Of a stretch of 64,000 bases of DNA, positions 8,039 to 15,865 are shown piece by piece; the stretch's first letter is position 1, and every line of letters starts with the position of its first letter. Source of the stretch: Gemmiger formicilis (GTDB lineage: Bacteria; Bacillota; Clostridia; Oscillospirales; Ruminococcaceae); assembly GCF_016900095.1 (NCBI RefSeq), contig NZ_JACJJP010000008.1, forward strand, positions 1 to 64,000, written 5' to 3'. The position numbers and the translations under genes are program-made. The notes beneath the pieces were generated by a model, which was not told the DNA's origin, made no database searches, and was given only the letters and a program-made list of their open reading frames with translations.

Positions 8039-8392
8039 ATTGAACCTCCCGAAATGTTCCGGCGCCACATTGCTGCCGCGCTTGTTTTGTCTATATCAGT
8101 GTAGCATTTCTGCATGTGGTTGACCATTGTCGCAGTTGACAACCCACATTTCCGGGTTGTGCGCCTCCCTGGTTCCATTGAGCGGAACTGTGTTCCGCAT
8201 GTTGAATTTTGGCTTTTCCTTGCGTTCCGCTCAGCGGAATGCCCCTGCTTTTCCGGGCTTTTTCTGCGCCCTCAAAAACATTGCAAAAATTGCGTTCTTG
8301 CCGTTTTTTGCTTCCCTTTCCCGATTTTCAATGTCATCCAATGCAAAGGGCCCGCCTCAACGCAAACAGCGCAGAGACGGGCTTTTTTCGCC
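8039..8392. other. Non-coding gap with two opposed palindromes and a terminator
   Basis: No gene is recognised. GCGGAACTGTGTTCCGC (8182-8198) is a perfect 7-bp inverted repeat and TTCCGCTCAGCGGAA (8225-8239) is a second one using the same arm sequence in reverse order, so the two can also pair with each other. A GC-rich hairpin (8346-8384, GCCCGCCTC/GAGACGGGC) follows the SGNH gene and probably ends its transcript. The region must also hold the phosphofructokinase promoter, but no convincing -35/-10 pair was found. Confidence 0.4.
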
Positions 8393-9376
8393 TCACCCGG
8401 CCATATCCTGCCGAGCAAGACCTTCGATCAATTTTTGCGTATAAAGGGCGGCGCCCTCGGTGTTCAGATGGTTGTTGCTGTCATAAAACAGCGCGCCGTC
8501 CATGATGGCGTCGGGATAATCCACCAGCACCGGTAATCCCAGTTCCTGCCGCACCGCCCGGGCATACGCTTCATTCTCGGCGGCATCGCTGGTCACGCAC
8601 AGGGCGTTGAGGGGCGCATGGCTGAACAGCACCGTCACCCCCCGCCGCTCCATCTTGTCTGTAAAGGTGCGGATGGCATTCACGGTGTCTTTGTCCAGAA
8701 TGTCGGCACTGAGTGACACCATATCCTGGGTGTTGTATTTGTGTTCCAGAATGTTGGTGCGCGGGGTGATCACGTTGCCCGACGGCCCGAAATCCTCGCT
8801 GTGGGGCGTCTGGCCCGGGGGATAGTCGTAGCTTGTCCAGTGCAGCCCCTGCAGCGGGGTCCAGTCGGTGGGCCAGCGCTGGGCCAGATACCGCCCCGCA
8901 CTGGCCGCCGCCCCCAGCCACAGGTCAGGCGGCACGCAGGCCCAGGCGTCCGGGTCGGTGCCGCAGGCCTGCCACAGCACCAGATAATCCACCCCGGTGT
9001 TGCGCAGCATCAGATGCTCCAGCATCAGGATCACCGTGTCCCCCGGCTGGGCGTAGCGGTCCAGCATGTTCAGGTACATCTGCATGCCCAGGTAGGCGGT
9101 GACCCCCACGCAGTAGGTGGGTCGGCCGGTGGCATCGGCGATGGCCTGACAGTCAGCGCCGTATTCGGTGGCAGAGCCCCCGGCAATCAGAATACGATCA
9201 CCACCGGGGGTGTCCCGCAGCAGGTCCAGCTTGTAGTGCAGGGTGTAGAGCAGGCTTTGCTGGGTGGTTTCGGGCACAAACCCGATGCACCCGATGAGCA
9301 GAACAAAGGGCAGGCAAAGGGCCAGAAGAAAAGCCAGGACCTTGCCCAGATAACGCAGAATTTCTTTTCTTGTCAT
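8393..9376 (-). CDS. SGNH/DHHW-like membrane-anchored protein, partner of MBOAT
   Basis: A 327-residue protein with one N-terminal membrane segment (VLAFLLALCLPFVLLIGCIGF) and an extracytoplasmic SGNH-like fold: the first block is ILIAGGSATEYG, with the Ser in the nucleophile position, and the last is DSNNHLNTEGAALY, with the Asp and His of the catalytic pair. Such proteins partner AlgI/DltB-type MBOAT proteins, as DltD, AlgJ/AlgX and PatB do, moving an acyl group onto a wall or secreted polymer. The MBOAT gene lies 12 bases upstream in the same orientation. Its ribosome site GGGGG lies just before ATG 9376. Which polymer is modified is unknown. Confidence 0.8.
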   Translation of the reverse strand: MTRKEILRYLGKVLAFLLALCLPFVLLIGCIGFVPETTQQSLLYTLHYKLDLLRDTPGGDRILIAGGSATEYGADCQAIADATGRPTYCVGVTAYLGMQMYLNMLDRYAQPGDTVILMLEHLMLRNTGVDYLVLWQACGTDPDAWACVPPDLWLGAAASAGRYLAQRWPTDWTPLQGLHWTSYDYPPGQTPHSEDFGPSGNVITPRTNILEHKYNTQDMVSLSADILDKDTVNAIRTFTDKMERRGVTVLFSHAPLNALCVTSDAAENEAYARAVRQELGLPVLVDYPDAIMDGALFYDSNNHLNTEGAALYTQKLIEGLARQDMAG

Positions 9377-9388
9377 AAGGGCCCCCTG

Positions 9389-10855
9389 TCAGAACTGGAA
9401 GTAGATGAAATCGGCGGTAGCGCCGAAGGGGCGGGAGCACAGGGCCACCAGCACCCCAAAACAAAGCAGATAATAGAACCCATACCGCTGCCAGGGCCGG
9501 GCACGGCGGATGGCCTGCAGCGGGTCGGCACGGTAGGCGGCGTACCAGTCATACACCAGCAGCGCCGCAATCAGGGCAAAGGCCAGCCCCAGCAGGGCCG
9601 GGGTAAGCCCCGCCGCCTGGGCATACGCCACCAGGTGCACCGGGCTGAGTCCCTGCCCCAGATGAGTCAGCACATACAAAAGGTCGGACAGATCGTTGGC
9701 CCGGAAGAAGATCCAGCCAAAGCCCACAATGCAGCAGGTGACCACAGTGCGAAGAGTTGCAAAGGCGGCGCCCCGGCCCCCTTTCAGGCGGTTTTGCAGG
9801 GCTTCGATTTGGGGAAGGTAGAAGGTTTCGGCGCACAGCCACAGGCCGTGGTACAACCCCCACAGCACAAAGGTCCAGCTGGCACCATGCCACAATCCGC
9901 TGAGCAGGAAGGTCACCGCCAGGTTGCGCAGATGCCGCCACCGGCTGCACCGGCTGCCTCCCAGCGGGATATACACATAGTCGGTGAACCACCGGGTCAG
10001 GCTGATGTGCCAGCGCCGCCAGAAATCCTTGACGCTGCGGGCCATGTAGGGGCTGCGGAAGTTTTCCATCAGGTCGATGCCCAGCAGCCGGGCACTGCCC
10101 ACGGCGATGTCGGAATAACCGGAGAAATCGCAGTAAATCTGCACGCTGAACAACAGGGTGGCCAGAATCAGGGTCAGGCCGCCCTTCCCCGCCAGGTCGT
10201 TGTACACATTGTTCACGTAGGTGGCCACAAAATCCGCAATAGCCACCTTCTTGAACATGCCCACGCAGATTTTGCGCAGACCGGCGCTGAAGGCCGCCCG
10301 GTCGGGGTCATGTTTCTGATGCAGCTGGGGCAGCAGGTTGCCGGCACGCTCGATGGGACCGGCCACCAGCTGGGGGAAAAAGCTGACGTACAGCGCATAA
10401 TAGCCGAAATGGGGTTCAGCTTTCAGATCACCGCGGTAGACATCCACCACATAGCTGAGGGTCTGGAAGGTGTAAAAGCTGATGCCCACAGGAAGGACCA
10501 GTTCCAGGGTGGTGGGCTGCAGAGGCAGTCCCACCGCCTGCAGCAGCGCCGTCACATTCTGGGAAAAGAAGTTGAAATATTTGAAAAAGAACAGGCAGGC
10601 CAGGCACAGACCCACGCCGCTCCACAGGGCGGCTTTGCGCAGCACCGGACGTTGCAGCCGTTGCACCCCCAGCGCCGCGGCCCAGCTGACCACAGTGGTG
10701 AAGAGGATCAGCACGATCAGTTCCGGGTTCCAGCTCATATAAAAGTAATAGCTGAATCCCAGCAGCGCCACCCAGCGCAAGCGCTGGGGGAGCAGGAAAT
10801 ATACCAGGACGGCCAGCGGCAGAAAGACCGCGTAGGCCAGCGAGTTAAACAGCAT
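9389..10855 (-). CDS. MBOAT-family O-acyltransferase (AlgI/DltB/PatA-like)
   Basis: A 488-residue polytopic membrane protein. It begins MLFNSLAYAVFLPLAVLVYFLLPQRLRW, the usual start of AlgI/PatA-type proteins, and contains the blocks VLPVGISFYTFQTLSYVVDVYRG, QLVAGPIER and LSGLWHGASWTFVLWGLYHG, whose His is the conserved MBOAT catalytic residue. It is predicted to pass an acetyl or other acyl group across the membrane to the SGNH-type partner encoded immediately downstream. Two-gene cassettes of this kind decorate exopolysaccharides, peptidoglycan or teichoic acids; there are no dlt ligase or carrier genes here, so D-alanylation is unlikely. SD GGGAG precedes ATG 10855. Confidence 0.92.
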   Translation of the reverse strand: MLFNSLAYAVFLPLAVLVYFLLPQRLRWVALLGFSYYFYMSWNPELIVLILFTTVVSWAAALGVQRLQRPVLRKAALWSGVGLCLACLFFFKYFNFFSQNVTALLQAVGLPLQPTTLELVLPVGISFYTFQTLSYVVDVYRGDLKAEPHFGYYALYVSFFPQLVAGPIERAGNLLPQLHQKHDPDRAAFSAGLRKICVGMFKKVAIADFVATYVNNVYNDLAGKGGLTLILATLLFSVQIYCDFSGYSDIAVGSARLLGIDLMENFRSPYMARSVKDFWRRWHISLTRWFTDYVYIPLGGSRCSRWRHLRNLAVTFLLSGLWHGASWTFVLWGLYHGLWLCAETFYLPQIEALQNRLKGGRGAAFATLRTVVTCCIVGFGWIFFRANDLSDLLYVLTHLGQGLSPVHLVAYAQAAGLTPALLGLAFALIAALLVYDWYAAYRADPLQAIRRARPWQRYGFYYLLCFGVLVALCSRPFGATADFIYFQF

Positions 10856-10879
10856 GAAGGTCTCCCTGTCTCAATCACA

Positions 10880-10914
10880 AAAAGGTGTCCCCGCCGGGAA
10901 AACCGGCGAGGACA
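10880..10914 (-). terminator. Intrinsic terminator after the YhfC-like gene
   Basis: On the minus strand GTCCTCGCCGG pairs with CCGGCGGGGAC and is followed by ACCTTTTTGTG. It separates the YhfC-like gene from the MBOAT operon. Confidence 0.7.
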
Positions 10915-10935
10915 GCAAGGTAAAACAACGGACGT

Positions 10936-11730
10936 TCAGATTTTGGCGGGTGCTGACCGGCGGTAAAGCTGCCGGACCAGCAGCGCCACCAGGACCACCA
11001 GAACCAGGGTGGCAAACTCGGTGGGCCAGACGGTAAGCACACCGGTCTGGTACAGCATGGCGGGCAGGTTGGACACCGCATGGAGCACAATGGCCAGAGG
11101 ATAGCCCCAGGCGGGCAGACGGCGGGTGACCACCATCCAGATCAGCATGGACAAGGCCAGATGCAGCCCGATGGCGCACAGGCGTTCAAACCCGGCGGCC
11201 AGCCACTGGGTGGCGGGCACGGCGGCCAGCTGGGCCAGCTGCTGCTGGGCCGCGGTCACCTGATCCCCTTCCAGGCCGGTGAGCAGGCTTTCGGTGTTGC
11301 CGCTGTTGATGGCGTACATGACCATCAGGTTGTTGAGCATGGTAAGTCCCGCCAGCAAAATGGCTTCGATGCCGCCATGGCCCACACCGTAGGCAAAGCC
11401 GATGGCCGGGCTCTTGTCCTTTTTGCACAGAGCCCGGAGGCCCAGATACCGGGCGGTCTCCTCGAACAGACCGGCGGCCAGGCCGCCGTACAGGCAGTAG
11501 ACCGGAATGTTCTGCCGGATGTCCGGGTAGAGGGTGAACACCAGGCTGTGCAGGATCTGCTCCAGCACATAGGCGCCCACAATATAGCAGAACGCACCGA
11601 TCATGATGGCGTATCCGCTGCCCTTGTGCTTGCGTGTGACCGCAATGCCAAGGCCGACCGGCACACCCACAATCACCAGCAGGCTGAGCATGGCGCTGGC
11701 CACCGAGAGGAACGGAACCGATGTAGGCAT
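10936..11730 (-). CDS. YhfC-family intramembrane metalloprotease-like protein
   Basis: A 264-residue protein with about seven membrane segments. Conserved family motifs are visible: GLFEETARYLGLR, with the paired Glu residues, and FAYGVGHGGIEAILL, with the HGGxE motif; these resemble the active-site arrangement of CPBP/ABI-type membrane proteases. Start ATG 11730 is chosen since GAGG lies 8 bases upstream and the protein then opens with a membrane segment. It is a stand-alone gene. Members of this family are mostly uncharacterised, so the protease function is inferred from the motif pattern. Confidence 0.8.
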   Translation of the reverse strand: MPTSVPFLSVASAMLSLLVIVGVPVGLGIAVTRKHKGSGYAIMIGAFCYIVGAYVLEQILHSLVFTLYPDIRQNIPVYCLYGGLAAGLFEETARYLGLRALCKKDKSPAIGFAYGVGHGGIEAILLAGLTMLNNLMVMYAINSGNTESLLTGLEGDQVTAAQQQLAQLAAVPATQWLAAGFERLCAIGLHLALSMLIWMVVTRRLPAWGYPLAIVLHAVSNLPAMLYQTGVLTVWPTEFATLVLVVLVALLVRQLYRRSAPAKI

Positions 11731-11865
11731 AAAAGCACCTCTTTTTTGTGCGAAAAAGCCCCGCGGGATGCACCCGCAGAGGATTTTTCCAATGTATGCC
11801 CCATTATACCCCACCAAAGGTCGGACTGTCAATTTGAGCCAAAAACAGTTTTGTAAAATTTATGA

Positions 11866-11894
11866 TTGACTTATTTGCACATTTGGGGTATAAT
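11866..11894 (+). promoter_or_regulatory. Promoter of tRNA-Lys
   Basis: TTGACT (11866-11871), a 17-base spacer and a perfect TATAAT (11889-11894) place the start of transcription about 20 bases before the tRNA. Confidence 0.9.
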
Positions 11895-11921
11895 ACAGTA
11901 GCTTAATGACAGCACAGCCAT

Positions 11922-11997
11922 GTGCCCGTAGCTCAGTTGGTAGAGCATCTGACTTTTAATCAGAGGGTCCAGGATTCGAGTTCCTGCGGGCGCACCA
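11922..11997 (+). tRNA. tRNA-Lys (anticodon TTT)
   Basis: A full cloverleaf with acceptor GTGCCCG/CGGGCGC, D-arm GCTCAGTTGGTAGAGC, anticodon stem TCTGA/TCAGA around CTTTTAA (anticodon TTT), T-loop TTCGAGT and encoded CCA. Confidence 0.97.
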
Positions 11998-12030
11998 AAA
12001 AGCCTTACGCTTTTGCGTAAGGCTTTTTTG
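11998..12030 (+). terminator. Intrinsic terminator of tRNA-Lys
   Basis: A long stem AAAGCCTTACGC / GCGTAAGGCTTT with loop TTTT and a trailing T-run directly after the tRNA. Confidence 0.92.
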
Positions 12031-12412
12031 TACGCTTTAGTGGATACCTCCGCCAGTTCCGAAGATAGCAGGATATCAATGCCCGTTTATAACCCGCTGT
12101 TCAAGCAGAATGGTGAATTTCTCAGTACTTCTTCTCTGTTCACTGTGGCTTTTATAGTCTCGCGACACCGTTCAAGCCCGGATGCCCCCCTTTGGAACTT
12201 CTTCGGTCATTTTCTATCCTTCCAGATTCGAGTCGGGATACGGTGCAAAAATTCCAGCGTATAGACCAAATATTTCCTTGTTTCTCAAAAGTTTTTTCAC
12301 AATTGCATGAAAAAAAGTCTCCATCTATGTATTTTTATTGCATTTTCAGGTGAGAGGTATTATCATAAGCATATCCCGTTTTATTGATTTTCAAATATAC
12401 AAGGGGTGCATT
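12031..12412. other. Non-coding gap upstream of the nucleotidyltransferase
   Basis: No gene, repeat or strong promoter is recognised. Composition shifts from GC-rich to AT-rich toward 12300, marking the edge of the polysaccharide region. Confidence 0.5.
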
Positions 12413-13333
12413 ATGAAAACCACACTAATTATCATGGCGGCCGGCATTGGTTCCCGTTTTGGCGCTGGCATCAAGCAACTGGCAAAGATGGGTCCTAATG
12501 GCGAAATCATTATGGATTATTCAATTCACGACGCCAAAGAAGCCGGCTTTAATAAAGTAGTCATTATTATCCGCAAAGATATCGAAGAAGAATTCAAGCA
12601 AATTATAGGCAATCGTATCAGCAGTCAGATGGATGTGGAGTATGTATTTCAGTCCATCGATGACCTGCCCGCCGGCTTCTCCGTGCCGGAAGGCCGTTCC
12701 AAACCCTGGGGTACCGGCCAGGCCGTTCTTTGCTGCAAGAATATCGTGAAGGAGCCCTTTGCCATCATCAACGCCGACGACTACTATGGCAAAGAAGCCT
12801 TCAAATTGCTGCATGACTTTCTGATCCAACCTTATGAAAGCAACGGCATCTTCCGTATGGGCATGGCCGGCTTCATTTTGAAGAATACGCTCAGCGAGAA
12901 CGGTACAGTAACCCGCGGTATCTGTATTACCGATGAAAACGGTATGCTGACCGATGTGCTGGAGACTACCGGCATCGGCTACAATGCCGAAGGTAAACTG
13001 GTCTGTGATCGGGAAGATTCCCAGGCTATTTTGAGCGAAGATGTGCCTGTTTCCATGAACATGTGGGCAGCTTATCCCGATTTTCTGGATTATCTGGAAG
13101 AAGGCTTCGCAGAATTTCTCAGCAAATTGGGCGACAATCCTACCAAAGCAGAATATTTGCTTCCCATCATCGTGGATGACCTGCTGAAAAAGGGAAAAGC
13201 CACCGTCAAAGTTATGAAAACGCCGGACAAGTGGATCGGAATCACCTACAAAGAAGACACTGAACTGGCGCAAAAGGGCTTCCGTGATATGGTCGCTTCC
13301 GGCTTGTATGCGGCAGATTTGTGGAGTAAATAA
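12413..13333 (+). CDS. Sugar-phosphate nucleotidyltransferase-like protein
   Basis: A 306-residue NTP-transferase with the signature nucleotide-binding start TTLIIMAAGIGSRFGAGIKQL and the metal-binding acidic block FAIINADDYYG. The related RmlA/GlmU/HddC enzymes join a sugar-1-phosphate to an NTP to give an activated sugar for glycan synthesis. Start ATG 12413 is preceded by AAGGGG at 6 bases; residues before it in frame look like untranslated leader. It is convergent with the polysaccharide genes that follow and shares their lower GC content, which suggests a role in supplying an activated sugar or polyol precursor. The exact substrate cannot be read from the sequence. Confidence 0.85.
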   Translation: MKTTLIIMAAGIGSRFGAGIKQLAKMGPNGEIIMDYSIHDAKEAGFNKVVIIIRKDIEEEFKQIIGNRISSQMDVEYVFQSIDDLPAGFSVPEGRSKPWGTGQAVLCCKNIVKEPFAIINADDYYGKEAFKLLHDFLIQPYESNGIFRMGMAGFILKNTLSENGTVTRGICITDENGMLTDVLETTGIGYNAEGKLVCDREDSQAILSEDVPVSMNMWAAYPDFLDYLEEGFAEFLSKLGDNPTKAEYLLPIIVDDLLKKGKATVKVMKTPDKWIGITYKEDTELAQKGFRDMVASGLYAADLWSK

Positions 13334-13608
13334 ACTTTTGATGACTTCCCTGATGCTTGCCCTGGTCTGATTGTAAACGACTTTTCTTCCCTACTTCCGT
13401 GTAACTACTGTATGACGGTTGTGTACCTACTTTGTGTATGCTGAACTATTTGTGATAAAGCAACACTGCGTATGCTGTTTTATAGTGGCCTGAGAACTCA
13501 TTACTATAGTAGCTCAGACGTTGCTTCTTGTGCCTGATCCCAGCGGCATAGCCATCAACTTTTGAAGCTATACCGGAAGCCCCTGATTCCTCTTTGCTAA
13601 AGCAAAAA
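13334..13608. other. Non-coding gap after the nucleotidyltransferase
   Basis: AT-rich stretch with no open frame or RNA that I recognise; it ends at the shared terminator. Confidence 0.5.
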
Positions 13609-13653
13609 CAAAAGTGTCCCTTATGGAGAATAATTCCATAAGGGACATTTTTT
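13609..13653. terminator. Bidirectional terminator between convergent genes
   Basis: AAAGTGTCCCTTATGGA pairs with TCCATAAGGGACATTTT around a short AT loop. A-rich and T-rich flanks on both sides let it serve the nucleotidyltransferase (plus) and the fused glycosyltransferase (minus). Confidence 0.85.
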
Positions 13654-13681
13654 GTTGACTATAGTTGTAAGCGACACATCC

Positions 13682-15199
13682 TTACTGACGCCATTTCCAC
13701 CAGAGGTAACTCAAGTTGGTGGTGAAGTACCGCTTGAACAACCGCTTTGGGTCCTGCATCAAACGATAAAACCATTCCAGATTGCGCCGCTGCATCCACA
13801 TAGGTGCTCGTTTGATATTCCCTGCCTCATAGTCAAAAGCCGCCCCCACGCCAATCATCAAGGCGTGGACCTCGTCTTCATGCGCTGCCATCCAGAGTTC
13901 TTGCTTGGGTGCACCCAGACCGACCCAAACGAAATCCGGGTGTGTCGCGTTGATTTGCTCTACACAAGCAGCGTCTTCCTGCGGCGTCAGAGCACGGAAA
14001 GGCGGGCTGTACATGCCGGCAATGATCGTACCGGGATAGCGCTCATGAATTTTCTGCTCCAGGGTCTTCAAGGTTTCCGGCGTTGATCCATAAAAATAAT
14101 GCCGCCATTTTTTCTGAGGAGAGAGCTTCAGAATTTCCTGCATAAGATCAGGACCGGTAACACGTTGCGCTTCGGTATAGCCCTGTTCTCTGCTGTACTG
14201 TGACAACGGACCGCCATCCGGCAGGGCCATTGCCGCCCCTTGCTGGACCGCCTGGTACTTTTTGTCCTTGTGAGCAGTTACCGTTGTGTGCACATTGGCC
14301 ACACAAATGTACTTTCCTCTCCAGTCCTCCAGCTTTTCCTCAATGGTCTGTATCGTCTTGTTCATATCCGTGACAACAATATCCACACCCATTATATTAC
14401 AGGTGTCCATCATTTTCACGTCGATCAGGCGAAAGCCGTTTTCGATATAAAGCTGTGACCGTCCCCCCACAAAATCGTTGTACACCGGGATGACCGCCAC
14501 CTCGATCTTATAGGTATCCGCAATTGCAATAATTGTCCGTAGCTGAAGGGCGCTCTGGGTATCCTGCGCAATAATAATCTTGTCCACCGCAACAGACTGC
14601 AAGACTTTTCGTAAATCTGCCACATCTCCTAGGTATTGCGGCATATGCTGCGAAGGTTGTGCATCCAGATACCCTATATAGTGCATCTCGAAATTTTTTT
14701 TCTGTACAACATCCTTATAATAGCGCTGAGCTGTCTCCGCACTGCCGATTATCAGTACATTGGTGTGCAGGTTTTTGCTTCGCTCGTGAGCGGTAGCAAG
14801 CTTATCCACAATCAGTCGCTTAGCAAGAATGGTAGCCGTTGTCAAAATATAGAAATACAGAAGCAACAACCGAGAAAACTGGGACAGTTGGAACACAAAC
14901 AAAATTGTCGCCACCAATGCCAAACCCAGTACATTGATTACTGCAATCTTGAACCCCTCTTTCAAGAGGCCTGAACAGTGCAGACTGCGGTAGCAATTGG
15001 TTCCCGCATAACAAAGTACCATCACGATGGCATAAATCAATGCAATAGGGAAAAAACGTGACAAATCAATCGGGAAGAACTTGCTGCCCAAAGGCACTAC
15101 CATACGAAGAAAGCCTGCAAGGAAGAAAGACAACAGCAGCAAAGCAAAATCTACTATTACATTCAGAAATGCAATAGCGACAGGTGTTCTATGATGCAT
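13682..15199 (-). CDS. Fusion: polyprenol-transferase-type membrane/Rossmann N-domain plus WecG/TagA/CpsF glycosyltransferase
   Basis: A 505-residue protein with two parts. Residues 1 to about 130 hold four membrane segments (for example IAFLNVIVDFALLLLSFFLAGFL). They are followed by a Rossmann domain starting NVLIIGSAETAQRYYKDV and ending at the VAVIPVYNDFVGG / LIDVKMMD region; this is the N-terminal CoA_binding_3 arrangement of WbaP/WcaJ-type sugar transferases, but the catalytic bacterial sugar-transferase domain is missing. From about residue 265 (DIVVTDMNKTIQTIEEKL...) to the end it is a GT26 enzyme with TGPDLMQEI, FYGSTPETL, FVWVGLGAPKQELWM and GVGAAFDYEAGNIKRAPMWMQ. GT26 enzymes add the second sugar to an undecaprenyl-linked sugar. 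The separate priming transferase is encoded further upstream. The fusion would tether the second glycosyltransferase to the membrane. Confidence 0.85.
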   Translation of the reverse strand: MHHRTPVAIAFLNVIVDFALLLLSFFLAGFLRMVVPLGSKFFPIDLSRFFPIALIYAIVMVLCYAGTNCYRSLHCSGLLKEGFKIAVINVLGLALVATILFVFQLSQFSRLLLLYFYILTTATILAKRLIVDKLATAHERSKNLHTNVLIIGSAETAQRYYKDVVQKKNFEMHYIGYLDAQPSQHMPQYLGDVADLRKVLQSVAVDKIIIAQDTQSALQLRTIIAIADTYKIEVAVIPVYNDFVGGRSQLYIENGFRLIDVKMMDTCNIMGVDIVVTDMNKTIQTIEEKLEDWRGKYICVANVHTTVTAHKDKKYQAVQQGAAMALPDGGPLSQYSREQGYTEAQRVTGPDLMQEILKLSPQKKWRHYFYGSTPETLKTLEQKIHERYPGTIIAGMYSPPFRALTPQEDAACVEQINATHPDFVWVGLGAPKQELWMAAHEDEVHALMIGVGAAFDYEAGNIKRAPMWMQRRNLEWFYRLMQDPKRLFKRYFTTNLSYLWWKWRQ

Positions 15200-15304
15200 A
15201 TACAGTAACCCTCGTATTTAAACACAGTATTTGGATGCGTACATACCAAGACTAGCATATGTGTGTCTGAAAATACCTCGAACAGGCTCGAGAATACACA
15301 GAAA

Positions 15305-15334
15305 ATAATCTCATTTTTTATCCTGACCTGTCAA
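15305..15334 (-). promoter_or_regulatory. Probable promoter of the fused glycosyltransferase gene
   Basis: On the minus strand TTGACA (15334-15329) is followed after 18 bases by GATTAT (15310-15305). It lies downstream of the transposase remnant and about 105 bases before the start codon, and would give this gene its own transcript. Confidence 0.5.
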
Positions 15335-15582
15335 ATGTTCGCGGTACAGATGCATTCAAGACTTTCTATCAGTCGTAGCCATGATAAGATACGTGGTTTT
15401 ACCGAATGAAGGATTTATTTGTTCAATCCTTATGTATGATAGCATACATGATTGTAAATAGCAAGAAACCCAAATCCAATCAGATAAAGCGCCATATATT
15501 TCGTAGAAATAAAAAGGCATGGTATGCAGATTTCTGGCAGAATGAAGTTGCGACACACCATTCTGGAAGGAGTCAGCAAACC

Positions 15583-15756
15583 ATGCCTAAAAAGATTGTG
15601 CAGCTAAATAAGAAAGCTAGCAAGAAGCGGTTCGGGGAGCTTGTGTGAGGCAGCCTGGTACAAGTCCTCCATAAACAACCGGAAGCAAAGGCCGCAAGAT
15701 TGATTCCGGCTGTACGGTACAAATGCAATGAACAATGCCAGGTCTGCCACAAAATT
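15583..15756 (+). pseudogene. Decayed N-terminal remnant of an IS256-like transposase
   Basis: AAGGAG precedes an ATG that opens a 21-codon frame (MPKKIVQLNKKASKKRFGELV), then a TGA at 15646. In the same frame after the stop, residues continue with ...KPEAKAARLIPAVRYKCNEQCQVCHKI before a TAA. IS256-family transposases begin in this way (MxKKxxQLN...ELV...EA..L..A.RYER.E.RQ.YR), so this looks like the first 60 or so codons of one, with two in-frame stops and the remainder lost. It lies in the gap between two polysaccharide genes. No inverted repeats were identified, so the call is tentative. Confidence 0.35.
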
Positions 15757-15865
15757 TAAGGTACATTCAACAGTATGAAAGAATACCGAAGCATTCGCCC
15801 CTGAAGGCAGCCATTGCGATCCAATTTGCACAAACCGCCCGACATTACACAATGTAAATAGCCTT

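Noticed and set aside
8741-10966. 741-codon plus-strand frame opposite the MBOAT operon
   Set aside because: Antisense to two well-supported genes; Gln/Pro/His/Gly-rich, no homologous motif.
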